Shown in pieces: positions 61,294 through 64,000 of a stretch of 64,000 bases of DNA (positions are counted from its first letter, which is position 1; each line of letters opens with the position of its first letter). The stretch is from NCBI GenBank assembly GCA_963710665.1, contig CAVQBC010000003.1, forward strand, positions 1,486,800 through 1,550,799. The letters are read 5' to 3'. The translations under genes and the position numbers were made by a program. The notes beneath the pieces were generated by a model that did not search any database, was not told the origin of the DNA, and saw only the letters and a program-made list of their open reading frames with translations. Source of the DNA: CAVQBC01 sp963710665. Lineage in GTDB: Bacteria; Actinomycetota; Thermoleophilia; Solirubrobacterales; Solirubrobacteraceae.

Positions 61294-62647
61294 AGCGAAC
61301 CCGAGCACGCGCGCCGGCTCCGGCCGGTTCTCGACCGCCTCGACCGCCATGCACAGCGCGATGATCGCGTCGTTCGGCGTGCGCTCGTCCGGCTTGTCGA
61401 GCCGCCAGCCGCGGCGGCCGTGGCGGGCGATCGTGTTCGCCGCGTGCTGGTGCAGCTCGGCGACGTCCGGGAGCTGCAGCCGGCGTTCGACGACCGCGGC
61501 GTGCAGCCGCGCCGACGCCGGGATCATGCGGGTGTCCGACTGCGGGAACGCGACCACCGCGAGGCCCTCGCGCTCCAGCTCGGCGGCGAGCTGGCCGGCG
61601 CGCCACGGGTCGAACGCGACCTCGCGCACGCTCGAGCCGGCCCGCCAGCTCGCGGATCACGTCGCCGGCGTCGATCACCGCGCCGTCGCCGTGGCCGATC
61701 CACACGCCGGCGCGCAGGTCGTCGGTCACCCACGCGACCGCCGTCGCGGAGCGCTGGCCGCCGACGTCGACGCCGACGCAGACCGGCTCGCCGTCCTCGA
61801 TCGCCGGCGACGTCACGCACGCCTGCCAGGCGCCCGGCGGCAGCCAGTGGCTCGCGCGCTCCGTCCACTGGTTGGCGACGAACCGCCGGAAGGCGAGGTC
61901 GGGCAGCCCGGCCTGGGCGTGCGCGATCGACTCCAGCGTGATCCAGCTCGCGGGGTTCGCCCGCTTGACCGTCGCGCGGCGTCAGCTCCGCGTCCTCGGG
62001 GGTCGCCCACTCCAGCAGCCGCAGCCCGGCGCCGCGGGCGTCCGTCACGGCGCCGCGGCGGCGGACCGTCGGGCAGCGCGAGCGCTCGGGCGCGCAGCTG
62101 GCCGAGCGGGCTGTCGGCGCCCTGGCCGGCGGTCGAGATGGCCACGAGCTGCGCCCCGGCGCGCTTGTGCAGCGCGGACGCCATGGCGACGTAGACGCGC
62201 GTCGGCCGTGCGCCTGCAGCTCGTCGACGATCGCCAGCGAGTAGGTCAGGCCGTGCAGCTTGCGGGCGTCCGACGGCCCACACCTCCAGCGAGCGGGTCC
62301 ACACCTTCTGGCTGCGCCGGCTCGCGGGCACCAGCGCAGCACGAGGTGGCGGTGCACGACGTGCGGGTCGCCGAGCGCGCGGGCGAAGCGCGCGGCGTAG
62401 TCGAACAGGTGCGTCGGCCTGCTGCGCGAGCTGGCGGCCGCCACCACGACCTTCGCGTCCGTCGACGGTCACGAGGTGATGCAGCGCGAGCAGCGCCGCG
62501 AGCGACGTCTTGCCGTTGCCGCGCGGGAGCAGGACCACCATCTCGCGCGTGCCGCTCGCGATCGCGCGCAGGATGCGCCGCTGGAACGGTTCCAGCTCGA
62601 GCCCGCAGGCGTCGGCGAAGTGCCTCCAGCGCCGTGATCGCGCCCAT
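61294..62647 (-). pseudogene. Phage terminase large subunit, multiple frameshifts
   Basis: From ATG 62647 leftward. Segments in different frames: HFADACGLELEPFQRRILRA, Walker A VVLLPRGNGKTSLAALLA (about 62520), HLFDYAARFARALGDPHVVH, SLAIVDELQAH (Walker B), VAISTAGQGADSPLG, VGVDVGGQRSATAVAWV (nuclease Asp) and EVAFDPWRAGQLAAELEREG to VEAVENRPEP. About seven single-base breaks in 1.35 kb, yet each segment is well preserved and lacks stops. Large terminases cut and pump phage DNA into capsids. Confidence 0.75.
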
Positions 62648-62658
62648 CGCCGATCTAT

Positions 62659-62672
62659 TGACACCGCTGTCA
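62659..62672. promoter_or_regulatory. Dyad between divergent terminase and portal genes
   Basis: TGACA-N4-TGTCA; the left arm is part of TTGACA (62658-62663), a consensus -35 for rightward transcription. A possible operator or promoter in the 39-nt gap between the two start codons. Confidence 0.35.
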
Positions 62673-62686
62673 GTAGCGCTTGCGCC

Positions 62687-63053
62687 ATGCAGGCTGCGGC
62701 GCGCGATCGCGCAGCGCTCGACGAGATCGAGGACCGCTCCCTGGCGCCGCCGACCGTCGACCCGCACCTGCCGCTCGACACCGGGCCGCCGATGATGGAC
62801 GTCAACACGCTCGCGCGCTGCGGGTGGCCGACGCCTACGCGTGCGTGCGGGCGCTCGCCGACGCCGTCGCGTCCCTGCCGCTGCACGCCTACCGCCGCAC
62901 CGCCGCGGGCCGCGTGCCCGCCGGCGAGGACTCGCGGATCGTGCGGCTGCTCACGCGCCCGGCGCCCGGCTCCACGCTGCCCGACCTGCTGTCGCTGGTG
63001 ATGGTGCACCTGAACGTGCACGGCGAGGCGTTCGTCGGCAAGTACCGCTCGGC
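62687..63053 (+). pseudogene. Phage portal protein, N-terminal fragment
   Basis: Starts at ATG 62687. A frameshift near 62815 leads into VADAYACVRALADAVASLPL, HAYRRTAAGRVPAG, IVRLLTRPAPGSTLPDLLSL and VHLNVHGEAFVGKYRS, the typical N-terminal 120 residues of HK97-type portal proteins. The sequence then stops matching and integrase begins. The remaining about 270 residues are deleted. Confidence 0.65.
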
Positions 63054-63563
63054 ATGCGCTGGCGCAACCTCACCACGATCGACGGCGCCCCGGTCGTGCG
63101 TCTCGAGCGCTCCAAGACCGCCGCGGGCCTGGCACCGATCGCGCTGCCGCCCTCGACCGCCCGCATGCTGACCGCCCGCCGCGCGGCGATGGGCGCTCGG
63201 TCCGACGACCTGGTGTTCCCGAACGCCGCCGGCCACGAGCACGACCGTCGCAGCTGGACGCGCCGCGTGTTCAAGCCGGCCGCCGGCCGCCGCCGGCATC
63301 CCGTGGGCGTCGCCGCACATGCTGCGCCACTCGCTCGACCCCCGTCTGGCCGACCGCGGCGAGACGGCGGAGCGGATCGCGCGCGTGCTCCGTCACGCCG
63401 ACCACGGGCGCACCGCCGGCCAGTTCTACATCCGCCCGGCGCTCGTGGACACCGCCGAGGTCGAGATCGTGACCCCTTCGCGCTGGGGTACGCGCTGGGG
63501 TACATCTCCACCCCCAACCAGCCCGATCAGGCCCGAACTAGAGGGCCACGATCGGCGCCCTAG
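63054..63563 (+). pseudogene. Tyrosine recombinase (integrase), C-terminal part
   Basis: Begins abruptly after the portal fragment (RWRNLTTIDGAPVVRLERSK), continues with DLVFPNAAGHEHDRRSWTRR, then in another frame HMLRHSLDPRLADRGETAER, ARVLRHADHGRTAGQFYI (catalytic HxxR, H and Tyr region), and ends near GYALGYISTP with TAG 63563. The N-terminal core-binding domain is missing. It ends 37 nt before attR, the normal position for a site-specific integrase. Confidence 0.7.
63484..63503 (+). repeat. Paired TGGGGTAC repeat near attR
   Basis: TGGGGTAC-GCGC-TGGGGTAC, matching the pair at 59835-59854. Here it encodes part of GYALGYIS in the integrase tail. Confidence 0.45.
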
Positions 63564-63599
63564 AGCCAAAACGTGCGCTGGCTGGGTCGATTCGGCCGA

Positions 63600-63642
63600 A
63601 CTCGTAATGAAGGGGTCGGCGGTTCGAGTCCGGCCGTCGGCT
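63600..63642 (+). repeat. Right attachment site (attR), partial tRNA-Thr copy
   Basis: 43-nt repeat of the tRNA-Thr 3' half. It lacks the 5' half and cannot form a tRNA. It defines the right end of the element. Confidence 0.85.
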
Positions 63643-63744
63643 CTCCAGGCTGAGAGCCAAACCGCCGCTCACGCCGCGCCGGCGCGTGGCCTGCCGTCTG
63701 CGCACACCTGGCGACCTCGCACGCCTCGTTGCGACAGTGCCGCA

Positions 63745-64000
63745 TTACGACGAGGCGAGCATCGAGCGCGAGTGGGCGCGGGCCTCGCGCCAGCGCGAGA
63801 GCCCGTACGCGTCCAACGCCAGCCAGACGGCGGTGACGAGCGCCAGCGCGGCGAGCACGGGAACCACTGTCGCGAGCGGCACCAGCAGCAAGAGCACGAG
63901 CGCTGCCGCGAAGCGGCCGCGGATGACCGTGGCCCGCCGTTCGATCCGCATCCGGATCGCCGAGTACGCGAGCAGGTAGAGCGCGCTGCCGCCGCACAGC
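63745..64000 (-). CDS. Low-temperature-requirement-A-like membrane protein, C-terminal part (runs off the window)
   Basis: About 84 residues visible, ending at TAA 63745. They start LCGGSALYLLAYSAIRMRIE, typical of the last helices of LtrA-family proteins, then RGRFAAALVLLLLVPLATVV and an Arg-rich tail. Membrane protein of unknown role. The N-terminal part lies outside the window. Confidence 0.6.
   Translation of the reverse strand, partial: LCGGSALYLLAYSAIRMRIERRATVIRGRFAAALVLLLLVPLATVVPVLAALALVTAVWLALDAYGLSRWREARAHSRSMLASS

Larger units (their letters stand above)
59732..63642. mobile_element. Degenerate prophage/integrative element inserted in tRNA-Thr
   Basis: About 3.9 kb between the two 43-bp att copies. 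It contains a DUF4386 gene (frameshifted), HNH endonuclease, terminase large subunit, portal N-terminus fused at a junction to an integrase C-terminus, and the right att site. Structural, lysis and replication genes are missing, so it is a deletion remnant. Nearly every gene has single-base frameshifts. The host tRNA is regenerated intact on the left. Confidence 0.85.

Noticed and set aside
63600..63642. Second tRNA-Thr gene
   Set aside because: Only the 3' half is present; acceptor 5' strand and D-arm are missing. It is an att repeat, not a tRNA.
1..64000. CRISPR array, rRNA operon, complete insertion sequence or replication origin
   Set aside because: No regularly spaced repeats, rRNA sequence, intact transposase or DnaA-box cluster was seen on reading both strands.

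Overview
The window is about 73% G+C and gene-dense on both strands. GTG starts and 1-4 nt stop/start overlaps are frequent. Gene content (class II B12-dependent ribonucleotide reductase, many acyl-CoA and alpha/beta-hydrolase enzymes, MMPL and DHA2 transporters, rifamycin phosphotransferase with its RAE box) points to a soil-type actinobacterium. A deep lineage such as Solirubrobacterales/Thermoleophilia is my inference from protein flavour, not proven by a marker gene.

Layout. (1) 1-14077: an amine-catabolism island. It holds a CoA ligase-like protein, an acyl-CoA dehydrogenase, a CntA/GbcA-type Rieske oxygenase, a FAD oxidoreductase, a trimethylamine-dehydrogenase-like flavoprotein, two BetI-like TetR regulators, a complete Pot-type ABC importer and a class III aminotransferase. 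Three CTGA-N8-TCAG operators sit in its promoter regions, so it looks like one regulon importing and stepwise N-demethylating a quaternary or tertiary amine before transamination. (2) 14127-32745: mostly ordinary chromosomal genes: ACT protein, enoyl-CoA hydratase, acyl-CoA synthetase, PP2C phosphatase, YihY, MMPL, bactofilin-like protein, lipid kinase, duplicated membrane protein, PHP proteins, secreted metzincin-like protease. (3) 32759-45040: an accessory region with frameshifted oxidoreductase and epoxide-hydrolase genes, hydrolases, GNAT, DUF4386, an integrase remnant, rifamycin phosphotransferase behind a 19-bp RAE, and DHFR-like genes. (4) 45179-56759: core genes (nrdJ with one frameshift, tmk, holB), a truncated PPK2-like gene, a PHP protein, a GGDEF-EAL protein and a DHA2 transporter. 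(5) 56895-59513: a three-gene alpha/beta-hydrolase operon. (6) 59702-63642: tRNA-Thr(CGT) with a 3.9-kb degenerate phage element bounded by a 43-bp copy of the tRNA 3' half. (7) The C-terminus of an LtrA-like membrane protein at the right edge.

Two cis-regulatory patterns tie scattered genes together and are the main novelty. One is the CTGA-N8-TCAG operator family of the amine island. The other is a rigid 33-bp element, CCGGGS-N6-CCAGGG-N6-CGGGSGCRA, found 73-81 nt upstream of four hydrolase start codons in two loci 20 kb apart. Single-nucleotide frameshifts recur (quinone oxidoreductase, epoxide hydrolase, nrdJ, DUF4386, terminase, integrase), usually without nonsense mutations. Some of them, certainly the one in nrdJ, may be assembly errors rather than biology.
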